From Anaerolineae bacterium (GTDB lineage: Bacteria; Chloroflexota; Anaerolineae; Aggregatilineales; UBA2796), in contig JADZBY010000318.1 in the NCBI GenBank assembly GCA_020851855.1, positions 1 through 6,386 of the forward strand: a stretch of 6,386 nt of DNA, in the 5' to 3' direction. The translations under genes were made by a program, and so were the position numbers. Below, piece by piece: positions 1 to 6,222 of the stretch (position 1 is its first letter; every line of letters begins with the position of its first letter). The notes beneath the pieces were generated by a model. The model searched no databases. It worked only from the letters and a program-made list of their open reading frames with translations, and was not told the origin of the DNA.

Positions 1-56
1 AAACCACGACTCTGGGTCATGATCGCGCCGTTTTCATCCAACAGGATAGCGGTGCG
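1..56 (+). other. Possible 3' tail of an upstream gene and short gap
   Basis: Reading from base 2, a + strand frame ends in a TGA at 20-22 after six codons (N-H-D-S-G-S). This could be the last codons of an upstream gene of the same operon. The stretch is visibly less GC-rich than the genes that follow, which suits a gene end plus a short gap. The frame of the next gene (57-269) is also open back to the window edge, so that gene could instead begin outside the window. The sequence shown cannot decide between these. Confidence 0.25.
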
Positions 57-269
57 ATGGGCGAAAAGGACTGGATCATCAGCAAGCGCGCGCTCGGCGT
101 GCTGTTCATGCTGGCGGGCGCGCTGGCAGCGGCAGGCATCTTGCTCCTGGACCGGCTGCGGGGCGGCGCGGCGGACTTCGGGCCGTCCCAACAACTGGGC
201 TTGGCCGGGGCCGTTGCGCTCGTGATCGTCGGCCTGACGCTGCTCCCACTCGGAGATCGCCCCGCATGA
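57..269 (+). CDS. Small two-helix membrane protein, hypothetical
   Basis: A 70-residue protein I do not recognise as a named family. It starts MGEKDWIISKRALG, with two hydrophobic segments at about residues 12-31 and 46-64. They are joined by a short loop (DRLRGGAADFGPSQQ) whose first part is basic. By the positive-inside rule, the lysine/arginine-bearing N-terminus and the DRLR loop give mixed cues, so topology is uncertain. The ATG at 57 follows an AGGA at 43-46 with 10 bases between, a weak but usable ribosome site. The frame has no stop upstream in the window, so an earlier start is possible. Its TGA overlaps the ATG of the glycosyltransferase gene (266-269), which suggests a shared transcript and a membrane partner or accessory role in the same process; that role is inferred. 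Codon use favours G/C at third positions, unlike the alternative frame starting at 19, supporting this frame as the real one. Confidence 0.68.
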   Translation: MGEKDWIISKRALGVLFMLAGALAAAGILLLDRLRGGAADFGPSQQLGLAGAVALVIVGLTLLPLGDRPA

Positions 270-1918
270 GCGCCGCAAGCCTTTCTCCGGCGCTTTCGGC
301 TTCACGCGGGATGGTATGGCTGCGTCGCGGGCTGCTGGCCGCCGCGCTGGCGCTCATGCTTGGCCATGCGGTGGTGTACGCCGTGTACGCCGTCTCGCTG
401 GCCAGTTTCCCGTTCGACTACGACCAGGGCGAAGGCTTCGAACTGAACGATACGGTGTTGCTGGCGCAAGGCGAGTGGCCGTACCGCGACAACGAGGCCT
501 TCCCGTTTTACGCCAGCAACTACCCGCCGCTGTACCACGTCGTGCTCATCCCGTTCGCGAGGCTGTTCGGGCCGGAATACTGGTACGGGCGGCTGGCCGG
601 TTTCGCCGCGACGTTGGTCACCGCCTGGTTGATCGGCCACGCCGTGCGCCGCGCCACCCGCCACACGCCGGTCGCGGCGCTGGCCGGGTTGGCGTACCTC
701 GCCTCGAACTACGTGTACCACATCGGCCCGCTCTTCCGGCAGCACATCAGCATGGTGATGCTCGAAACGCTGGCCGTTGTCGTCATCGCGACGCTGGACG
801 ATACGCCGGACCGCCGGGCGCGCCGCCTGCGCATCGTGGCGGCGCTCGTCTTTCTGCTGGCGGCGGGCTTCACCAAGCAGCTCGCCTATGCGACGTGCGC
901 GGCGGTCTTCGCCTGGCTGGCGCTGCGCGGCGTGCGGCGGGCCATCGCCTGGGGGGTCATCTTCGGCGCGGTGGGCGGCGCGATTTTCCTGTGGATCAAC
1001 GTCGCGACGCAAGGCCAGTGGTGGCTGAACATCATCACCGCCAACGTCAACCAGTTCATTCCGGGGCAATACACCGGCCTGCTCTCGCAGTTCGTGGGTC
1101 TGCACGGCGCGTTGTTGCTCCTGGCCGCGCTCATGCTCGTCTATGAGCTGTACCTCGACCGGCTCTCGGTCTATTCGGTGTGGTTCGCCGCCGCGCTATT
1201 GAACAGTGTGCTGGCGGGCAAATGGGGCGCGGGCGATAGTTATTTCGCGACGGCCATCGCCGCCATGTGCATTCTGGCGGGCATTTTCGCGGGCCGCAGC
1301 CTGAATGGCCTGTGGCGTTTCCCCGCCGCGCTGGCCAGACGCGCGCCGCGTGGGCTGGGCGCGGCGGCGGGGCTTGCCGCGCTGGCGCTGTTCGCGCTGT
1401 ACGGGCTGGCCGTGGTCAAAGCGCCGCTCAACGGGGCGCTGGTCGGGCCAGTGGCGGGCGCGCTGGGGTTGCAATCCAATACGAAGTTCCCGACCTTCTA
1501 CGATTCGGCGGGCTGGACGATGGGCTACGCGACCATCGGGCAGATTCCGACCGCCGAGGACGCGGCGAACGGCTGGCGCATCGTGGACCTCGTCGACGAC
1601 GACCCGCGCCCGATCCTGAGCGAAGAGGCCGCCTTCAGTTTCCGGAGCGGCAAGCCGGTGGTGAGCAACCCGACGCAGCTTCTGAACCTGTACAACAACG
1701 ACGCCTACGATCCGGCGTCGCTGGTGGCGGCCATCGAGGCGCACGAGTTCGGCGCAGTCATCTTCCGGGCGCGTTTTTACCCGCCGCCGGTGCTCGACGC
1801 GGTGGATCGCGCCTACGAAATCGCGGACGTGATCCCGATGAACGGCTACGAGTACACGGTGATGCTGCCCGACCCGGACTGGGCGGCGCGGCGGGCATCC
1901 CAGGCAGGCAACCCATGA
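266..1918 (+). CDS. Polytopic GT-C glycosyltransferase, family 39-like
   Basis: A 550-residue integral membrane protein resembling the ArnT/PMT-like (GT39) glycosyltransferases, which move a sugar from a lipid-linked donor to an acceptor on the outer face of the membrane. The first helix is at about 17-44. The following outer loop carries acidic residues in FDYDQGEGFELND (D51, D53, E56, D62), where GT-C enzymes keep their catalytic acids, and then YRDNEAFPFYASNYPPLYH (73-91). About ten further hydrophobic segments run to about 386. A late loop contains KWGAGDSYF (319-327), like the 'K-G-A-x-x-x-Y' signature seen in related bacterial proteins. Residues about 387-550 form a soluble C-terminal part that includes ILSEEAAFSFRSGKPVV and LVAAIEAHEFGAVIF, probably extracytoplasmic. 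The start at 266 overlaps the previous stop (ATGA) and has GGAG at 252-255 upstream. The last codons overlap the exporter gene at 1915-1918. Donor and acceptor cannot be told from the sequence. The family is fairly sure; the exact reaction is not. Confidence 0.83.
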   Translation: MSAASLSPALSASRGMVWLRRGLLAAALALMLGHAVVYAVYAVSLASFPFDYDQGEGFELNDTVLLAQGEWPYRDNEAFPFYASNYPPLYHVVLIPFARLFGPEYWYGRLAGFAATLVTAWLIGHAVRRATRHTPVAALAGLAYLASNYVYHIGPLFRQHISMVMLETLAVVVIATLDDTPDRRARRLRIVAALVFLLAAGFTKQLAYATCAAVFAWLALRGVRRAIAWGVIFGAVGGAIFLWINVATQGQWWLNIITANVNQFIPGQYTGLLSQFVGLHGALLLLAALMLVYELYLDRLSVYSVWFAAALLNSVLAGKWGAGDSYFATAIAAMCILAGIFAGRSLNGLWRFPAALARRAPRGLGAAAGLAALALFALYGLAVVKAPLNGALVGPVAGALGLQSNTKFPTFYDSAGWTMGYATIGQIPTAEDAANGWRIVDLVDDDPRPILSEEAAFSFRSGKPVVSNPTQLLNLYNNDAYDPASLVAAIEAHEFGAVIFRARFYPPPVLDAVDRAYEIADVIPMNGYEYTVMLPDPDWAARRASQAGNP

Positions 1919-3249
1919 GCATGACGGCGTCCGATGCGGCGAAATTGACGGCGACCGAGACGACCGAGACGGCGAGCGCCGCGCACGCTCCCTTATCTCA
2001 CGGCGAACTGGCGGATGTGTTGCGCGTGGTGATGCGCTTCGGCGTCATGATGCTGCAATCCGGTTCCACCAGTTTCCGCGTCGAAGAGGCGATGGCGCGG
2101 CTGGCGGCGGCGCTGCGCGTCGACCGGCTCGAAGCCTACGTGACGCCCACCGGCCTGATCGCCTCGGCGTACAGTGACCGGGAGCACCGCACCCAGATCA
2201 TGCGCATCCGCAATCTGGGCGTGGACATGAACCGGCTCGTCGTGCTGGAACTGCTCTCGCGCAACCTGCCGCCGGGCAGCACCGCCGCGGACACGGAGCA
2301 CCGCCTGGACGACATCGAGAAACAGGGCGTGCTCTACTCGCGCGGGTTCATCGTGGCCAGTGTGGCGCTGGCCTGCGGCGCGCTCGCCCTGGTGCTGGGC
2401 GGCAGCGTGCTGGACTTTTTCGCGGCGGCGCTCGGCTCTGGCGTGGCGATGTTCGTACGCGGCTCGTTGGGACGCCGGGGATTCAGCCCGCTGCCTTCCA
2501 CCGTGGTCAGCGCGGCAGTCGCCACGGCCATCACGCTGGCGATGGGCGCGTTGTTCACGCAAATCGGCCCGGCGCTGGGCATTCCCAACGTGCCGCCGCT
2601 GGCCGTGATCGCGTCGGTGCTGCTGCTCGTGCCCGGCGTGCCGCTCGTGGCCGCGCTGGTGGACCTGACGCACCTCGATCTGGTGTCCGGCACGGTGCGG
2701 GCGGCCTACGCGGCGCTGCTCATCGTGTGCATCGCGCTGGGTGTGCTCGCCGTGCTGGCCCTGACCGACGTCAACCTGCTGGGGACAACGCCGCTGCGTG
2801 GCCCGGAAGGCTTGGCGCTGCCCGTCGCGCTGCAACTGGTCTACGGGTTCGTCATCACAGCGGGATTCGGCGTGCTGTTCAACCTGCCGCGCTACACGCT
2901 GGCGCGCACCGGGCTGGTGGGCGCGGTGGCGCTGGCGGCGCGTTTTCTCGGCACACACGCGGGCGCGAGTCCGGTCACGGCGACGTTCGTGGCGGCGCTG
3001 GTGGTCGGGCTGGTGGGCTATGGGCAGTCGCGCGTCTTCCACATCCCACGCACCGTGTTCACCGTGACGGGCATCATCGGCCTCGTGCCGGGCGTGGCGG
3101 GTTTCGAGACGCTCATCTTCTTCCAGACGGGCGACATCCTGGGCGGGTTGCAGAGCTTTGTGACGGCCAGCCTGATCACCGGGGCGATTGCCGCCGGGCT
3201 GGGCACGGCGCGCATCCTGCTGGATATGGAGTGGCGGTACAGCCGGTGA
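1915..3249 (+). CDS. ThrE-type threonine/serine exporter family protein
   Basis: A 444-residue protein with the full two-part ThrE layout. The N-terminal ThrE (DUF1212) part covers about residues 33-285. It opens with a soluble region containing VMRFGVMMLQSGSTSFRVEEAM (39-60) and YVTPTGLIAS (75-84), continues into about five helices, and carries LLLVPGVPLVAALVDLTHLDLVSGTVRAAY (236-265), a hallmark loop of the family. The C-terminal ThrE_2 (DUF3815) part covers about 303-437, with FNLPRYTL and TGIIGLVPGVAGFETLIFF (385-403). Corynebacterium ThrE, the founding member, exports L-threonine and L-serine using the proton motive force. In E. coli the two halves are separate proteins (YjjP/YjjB) linked to succinate export, so the substrate here is open. 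The ATG at 1915 overlaps the preceding stop and follows AGGCAGG at 1902-1908; an in-frame ATG at 1921 is a less likely alternative. Residues 1-30 are a flexible Thr/Ala/Glu-rich leader. The same frame is open far upstream within the glycosyltransferase gene, but that part has shadow-like composition. I withhold the symbol thrE because the substrate is unproven. Confidence 0.92.
   Translation: MSMTASDAAKLTATETTETASAAHAPLSHGELADVLRVVMRFGVMMLQSGSTSFRVEEAMARLAAALRVDRLEAYVTPTGLIASAYSDREHRTQIMRIRNLGVDMNRLVVLELLSRNLPPGSTAADTEHRLDDIEKQGVLYSRGFIVASVALACGALALVLGGSVLDFFAAALGSGVAMFVRGSLGRRGFSPLPSTVVSAAVATAITLAMGALFTQIGPALGIPNVPPLAVIASVLLLVPGVPLVAALVDLTHLDLVSGTVRAAYAALLIVCIALGVLAVLALTDVNLLGTTPLRGPEGLALPVALQLVYGFVITAGFGVLFNLPRYTLARTGLVGAVALAARFLGTHAGASPVTATFVAALVVGLVGYGQSRVFHIPRTVFTVTGIIGLVPGVAGFETLIFFQTGDILGGLQSFVTASLITGAIAAGLGTARILLDMEWRYSR
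1954..1971 (+). repeat. 9-bp tandem duplication in the exporter leader
   Basis: ACCGAGACG occurs twice back to back, in frame, and encodes Thr-Glu-Thr twice within the disordered N-terminal leader of the ThrE-type protein. It probably arose by replication slippage and keeps the frame. Confidence 0.8.
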
Positions 3250-3316
3250 AGCACCTCACCCCTGTGCCACGTGCCGTGTGATAGATTTCCAGGCATGAAC
3301 GCGGAGCGTGTGGCGT

Positions 3317-3339
3317 GCCCGGCGCTGAAGCGACCGGGC
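3317..3339. repeat. Stem-loop 1 of the intergenic cluster
   Basis: GCCCGGCGC (3317-3325) pairs with GCG (3330-3332) and CCGGGC (3334-3339) around a TGAA loop, leaving A3333 as a single-base bulge: nine base pairs. It lies 67 bases past the stop of the ThrE-type gene and may help end or stabilise that transcript. Confidence 0.6.
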
Positions 3340-3350
3340 TGAAGGTACAA

Positions 3351-3364
3351 AGCCCTGACGGGCT
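3351..3364. repeat. Stem-loop 2 of the intergenic cluster
   Basis: AGCCC and GGGCT form a perfect five-pair stem around the loop TGAC. It uses the same stem arms as the next hairpin, so the two can also pair with each other. Confidence 0.6.
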
Positions 3365-3377
3365 AGAAATCGACGTT

Positions 3378-3390
3378 AGCCCGAAGGGCT
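3378..3390. repeat. Stem-loop 3 of the intergenic cluster
   Basis: AGCCC and GGGCT, the same arms as in stem-loop 2, surround the loop GAA. The start-to-start distance between the two units is 27 bases. Confidence 0.6.
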
Positions 3391-3401
3391 TGGTAATCTC
3401 A

Positions 3402-3423
3402 GCCTGGACCTTCAGGTCCGGGC
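3402..3423. repeat. Stem-loop 4, possible terminator of the - strand operon
   Basis: GCCTGGACC (3402-3410) pairs with GGTCCGGGC (3415-3423) around TTCA: nine pairs including one T-G wobble. On the - strand it begins 43 bases after the stop of the polytopic membrane gene, a suitable place for a 3' end. There is no T-run, so a role in termination is inferred from position and stem strength only. Confidence 0.55.
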
Positions 3424-3465
3424 GGTGCGAACCATCTCATGGCAGAGAAGGGCCGGGGACGAGGA

Positions 3466-5124
3466 CTATTCGATGCTCACCGAGGCCAGCCGCGCCGTGC
3501 CCGCCGTGCCGTTGTTGATGATGACCGCCAGATCAAGCCCGTACTCGCCGGGCGCGACATCCGCCGGGATGCCGATGGCGTGGTACGTGCTCCACGGCCC
3601 GGCGCGCAAGACCGACGGCTCGATCTCGTCCCGCTGAAGCGTAAACAGCGTGTCGCCACCGGCCAGCCGCGCCTCGGCAAACAGGGAGCGCGCCGCCGGG
3701 CGCGCCAGATTCCAATCCAGCCGCAGCCGGAAGAATCCGCCGGGCCGCGCATTTGCCCTATCCAGCGCGACACCGGTCAGCGACACGTCCGGCCCGAAGG
3801 CGGCATCGAGCGCGTGATCCTCAAACGGCCCGATGGGCACTGTGCGCCGCCAGACATCGGTGAACGGAGACGATTCCCACGCCAGCGGCGCGTATCCGAG
3901 TGGCGCAAAGGCCGACTCTTCAGTCCACACATCGCCGTACAGGCCCAGGCCGATCACGTCCGGCGCGTAGCGGACCAGGACAGAGCGCCGGTCGCCGCGC
4001 TCGACCATGCGGCGCAGCTCCGGCTGAAGTGCGCCATCCAGCGCTATGAGGCTCTGGTCGGGCGATTTGCGGATGAGCGGCGTCAGGACGGACGACTCGA
4101 GGGCCAACGACTGCGCGCCGCCCGGCAACAGGATGGCGTTCAACGAATCGGTTGCCCGCAAATCGGTGACGAGGAACGCCGCGCTGGCGAGCACTGCGAT
4201 TCCGCCCAGCGCCACGCGCCGTGTGGGCAGACTCCGCCAGCCGAGCCAGACCACAAGCATGGCAGTCACCGCAGCGGGCGCAAACCGCCACGCGCTGTTC
4301 AGCCCGTCTGTCAGAAGCACGATGAGCGCAACGAACGCTGCCCAGGCAAAGCCGAGCAACACGGCGTCGCGCGGTTCCCAATCACCAGTACGGCGCAGTG
4401 CCATTTGCCAGCGCTCCGCAGCGAGAAGCAGCACGGCGAGCAGGAACAACAGCGCGGCCTGTCCGCTGGGCTGCGTGGGCAATACCAGCCGGAAGCGGAG
4501 CAGTCCTTCCCAGAAATCCGCGCCAAAGTAAGCGATCAGGCCGATAAGGGCGGTGAGCAGCGGCGCGAGCCAACCCAGGGCAAAACGCGGCGCGCCGCCC
4601 TTGCCCGCCGCGAAGAGCAGGATCACCACGCCGCCCGCAAGCGCTTCCGGCCCACATAACGCCGCCAGCGCACAGGCGACCCCCGCCGCCGACCAACGCC
4701 GTAGCAGCGCCAGTTCCAGCCCGATTAGGCTGAAAGCGGTCAGGAGCGGCATGGCGGTGCGCTCGGAGTGCCACAGCGGCAGGCTGAGCGCGATCAGGAG
4801 CGCCCCGACGCCCGCCCAGAATGCCGTATCGCCATGCCGCCGGACGATGCGGTACAGGCTGCCCGCCGCCAGCGCTGCCGCGATGGCCATGAGCACGCCG
4901 GGCGGCGACACGGCCAAGAGCAGCATGGGCAGCGGCGCGAACAGGATCAATACGCGCTCGCCCGGATTGAAGACCAGCCCGTTGCCGGCGCGTAGGCTGG
5001 CCGCGTAGTCGGACAGGATCGGCGCGTGATCAACCGCCGCGGCGGCGGGCAGGGCCAGCGCGAAGGCGACCAGCATGACGACGAGCGATTCGCGGGACGC
5101 GCGCGCGCCGGGAATGCCGTTCAT
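3466..5124 (-). CDS. Polytopic GT-C-like membrane protein with C-terminal beta-rich domain
   Basis: A 552-residue protein. Ten or eleven hydrophobic segments run from about 13 to 320 and are followed by a soluble tail. The first outer loop holds LSDYAASLRAGNGLVFNPGERV (37-58) and then APLPMLLLA (63-71). This resembles the 'RYA-NLA-G-G-VFNPGE...PL-LLLA' block of bacterial mannosyl-/arabinosyltransferase-like GT-C proteins. The usual aspartate pair before that block is not clearly kept; D32 and D39 are the only candidates, so activity is uncertain. The tail at about 445-552 (VSLTGVALDRANARPGGFFRLRLDW, then GPWSTYHAIGIPADVAPGEYGLDLAV) looks like a beta-sandwich often attached to such proteins, with the 'PG-Y-L' turn typical of it. 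The start at 5124 overlaps the hydrolase stop (5121-5124) with no strong ribosome site, which suggests translational coupling. The frame is open back to 5514, but those 130 codons are arginine/proline-rich, lie antisense to the hydrolase and lack membrane character, so I reject them. Family fairly likely; sugar and acceptor unknown. Confidence 0.78.
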   Translation of the reverse strand: MNGIPGARASRESLVVMLVAFALALPAAAAVDHAPILSDYAASLRAGNGLVFNPGERVLILFAPLPMLLLAVSPPGVLMAIAAALAAGSLYRIVRRHGDTAFWAGVGALLIALSLPLWHSERTAMPLLTAFSLIGLELALLRRWSAAGVACALAALCGPEALAGGVVILLFAAGKGGAPRFALGWLAPLLTALIGLIAYFGADFWEGLLRFRLVLPTQPSGQAALLFLLAVLLLAAERWQMALRRTGDWEPRDAVLLGFAWAAFVALIVLLTDGLNSAWRFAPAAVTAMLVVWLGWRSLPTRRVALGGIAVLASAAFLVTDLRATDSLNAILLPGGAQSLALESSVLTPLIRKSPDQSLIALDGALQPELRRMVERGDRRSVLVRYAPDVIGLGLYGDVWTEESAFAPLGYAPLAWESSPFTDVWRRTVPIGPFEDHALDAAFGPDVSLTGVALDRANARPGGFFRLRLDWNLARPAARSLFAEARLAGGDTLFTLQRDEIEPSVLRAGPWSTYHAIGIPADVAPGEYGLDLAVIINNGTAGTARLASVSIE

Positions 5125-6086
5125 CGCCCGCGAATCTGCGCGATGGCGTCCAGGATCGCCTCGCGGTGCGTCTCGTAGGTGAAATCCTGGTCTTCGCGGC
5201 GCAGGTAGGTGTGGAACCAGCGCAAGACCTGCTGCATCCCGCCTTCGTAGTTGTTCAGGCCGTGATCGCCGCCCGGCAGCACGGTCAATTCGACGGTCAT
5301 CCCGGCGGCGCGCATCCCGTCGAACAGCCGCCGCGACTGCTCGACGGACACATCCGCATCGCCATCGCCATGCACCATCAGGAGCGGCACGCGGATCATG
5401 TACGGCCAGTACGTCGCGGAGCGGTGAACGAAGGCGTCCGGGTTGCCGCGCGTCGTCGCCCCGACGATGTCCGGGTAGAAGCTGCGGTTCAGGTCGCTGC
5501 GCGCGTCGGCCCACATGAACAGGTCAGAGAGGCCGCTCGTCGTGGCGGCGACCATGATCTCGTTCGTGCCGCGCTCGGCGAGCAGGCGCAGCGTGATGTA
5601 GGTCATCATCGCGCCGCGCGACGAGCCGAACATGACCAGGCGGCCCTGGTCGACTTTGGGCCGGTTGCGCAGCAGGGTGATCAGGTTCAGCACGTCGTGC
5701 ACGTCGTCGCCGCCGAACTGGTCAAAGCCTTCCGAACCCGGCCCGCCGCGATACTGCGAGGCGACCACGATCATGCCCGCCTCGGCAAAGGGCGCGATCT
5801 CCCAGCCGCGCAATGCGCCGGTTCGGCGCGCACCGCCCCGGTTGTAAATGACCGCCGGGTACGGGCCGGGGCCGTTCGGCTCGGCGTAAAAGCCCGCGAT
5901 GCGCAGCCCGTCGCTCCAGTACAACATGCGGTAATAATCGACGTTCTCCGTCTGGGCGTAAAGTTCCAGCGATTCGATGGTCCCGTCGGGCTGCGGGCCT
6001 TGTGCGGCGCTCGGCATGAGTGGGGCGAGCGACAGGGCGGCGATCCACGCCAGCACGATGAACATCACGGCGGTTATGCGACGCAT
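5121..6086 (-). CDS. Secreted S9/prolyl-oligopeptidase-type alpha/beta hydrolase
   Basis: A 321-residue protein. A Sec-type signal peptide covers about residues 1-28 (MRRITAVMFIVLAWIAALSL..., likely cut after SAA28), and no lipobox cysteine is present. The rest is an alpha/beta-hydrolase fold. The beta strand and oxyanion region are at PYPAVIYNRGGA (75-86), followed by VVASQYRGGPGSEGFDQFGGDD (107-128). The nucleophile is Ser156 in FGSSRG (153-158), the acid probably Asp243 in VHGDGDADV (238-246), and the histidine His275 in GGDHG (272-276): a complete triad in the order expected for S9 peptidases. It lacks the large N-terminal beta-propeller that restricts peptide substrates in prolyl oligopeptidase, so it could be an esterase or a dienelactone-hydrolase-like enzyme. 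It should act outside the cytoplasmic membrane. The start at 6086 is backed by GAGGAAGG just upstream. It is the first gene of a two-gene operon, coupled by ATGA to the membrane protein downstream, which suggests a common task in envelope or exopolymer handling; that link is inferred. Confidence 0.87.
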   Translation of the reverse strand: MRRITAVMFIVLAWIAALSLAPLMPSAAQGPQPDGTIESLELYAQTENVDYYRMLYWSDGLRIAGFYAEPNGPGPYPAVIYNRGGARRTGALRGWEIAPFAEAGMIVVASQYRGGPGSEGFDQFGGDDVHDVLNLITLLRNRPKVDQGRLVMFGSSRGAMMTYITLRLLAERGTNEIMVAATTSGLSDLFMWADARSDLNRSFYPDIVGATTRGNPDAFVHRSATYWPYMIRVPLLMVHGDGDADVSVEQSRRLFDGMRAAGMTVELTVLPGGDHGLNNYEGGMQQVLRWFHTYLRREDQDFTYETHREAILDAIAQIRGR

Positions 6087-6089
6087 AAG

Positions 6090-6097
6090 CCTTCCTC
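6090..6097 (-). promoter_or_regulatory. Ribosome binding site of the hydrolase gene
   Basis: On the - strand GAGGAAGG lies just before the ATG at 6086, with six bases between GAGGA (6097-6093) and the start codon. It is the strongest Shine-Dalgarno sequence in the window and fixes this start. The other genes lean on ATGA overlaps and weak sites, so this gene is probably the main ribosome entry point of its operon. Confidence 0.8.
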
Positions 6098-6139
6098 AAG
6101 CGAGTCCAATGATCAACGAAAGAAACCCTCACCCCCGGC

Positions 6140-6159
6140 GGACGACGCAGGCGTCGTCC
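6140..6159. repeat. Near-perfect palindrome, GGACGACGC/GCGTCGTCC
   Basis: Two perfect nine-base arms flank a two-base AG centre; as RNA it would fold with eight pairs and a four-base loop. Read on the other strand it is preceded by GTAGG, resembling a 'GTAGGG-palindrome' intergenic repeat that I recall from several bacterial phyla. It lies 54 bases upstream of the hydrolase start and might affect its transcript, or simply be a repeat copy. Confidence 0.7.
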
Positions 6160-6222
6160 CTACGGCGTGTGATGCACTTCGCACGTCGGACATGGCCCAG
6201 ACAGGCGAAGGCAAGGCCCGGA

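Larger units (their letters stand above)
3250..3465. other. Gap between convergent operons with no gene
   Basis: These 216 bases separate the stop of the ThrE-type gene (3247-3249) from the stop of the - strand membrane gene (3466-3468). I see no credible coding region. Bases 3317-3423 hold four consecutive stem-loops, described separately. No run of T follows any of them, so none is a classical intrinsic terminator. Bases 3254-3262 (CCTCACCCC) with GTGTGAT at 3276-3282 faintly resemble the repeat material at the right end of the window. Confidence 0.75.

Noticed and set aside
19..225. 68-codon + strand reading frame at the left edge, starting in an ATGA
   Set aside because: The ATGA at 19-22 looked like a coupled start, but the product is Arg/Ser/Cys/Trp-rich, while the frame from 57 encodes a sensible two-helix protein ending in the next ATGA.
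302..1105. 267-codon antisense reading frame opposite the glycosyltransferase
   Set aside because: It has the Arg/Gln/Asp/His-rich composition of a GC-driven shadow and no domain.
1267..1914. In-frame upstream extension of the ThrE-type gene
   Set aside because: The 216 codons are Arg/Gly/Ala-rich, overlap the glycosyltransferase in another frame and have no family resemblance; the ThrE similarity begins after the ATG at 1915.
1993..3042. 349-codon antisense reading frame opposite the exporter gene
   Set aside because: It is extremely rich in Arg, Gln and His, a typical mirror of a high-GC coding frame, with no recognisable domain.
3250..3465. Possible small RNA or riboswitch in the central gap
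   Set aside because: The stem-loops are simple independent hairpins facing two stop codons; I see no conserved aptamer core and no downstream gene start to regulate.
3439..4659. 406-codon + strand reading frame opposite the - strand membrane gene
   Set aside because: It is low in hydrophobic residues and Arg/Gln-rich, with no motif; the opposite strand gives a coherent polytopic protein with GT-C-like motifs.
5125..5514. 130-codon N-terminal extension of the - strand membrane gene
   Set aside because: It lies in another frame over the hydrolase gene, is arginine/proline/alanine-rich without hydrophobic segments, and the ATG at 5124 is placed by an ATGA overlap and begins a normal membrane protein N-terminus.
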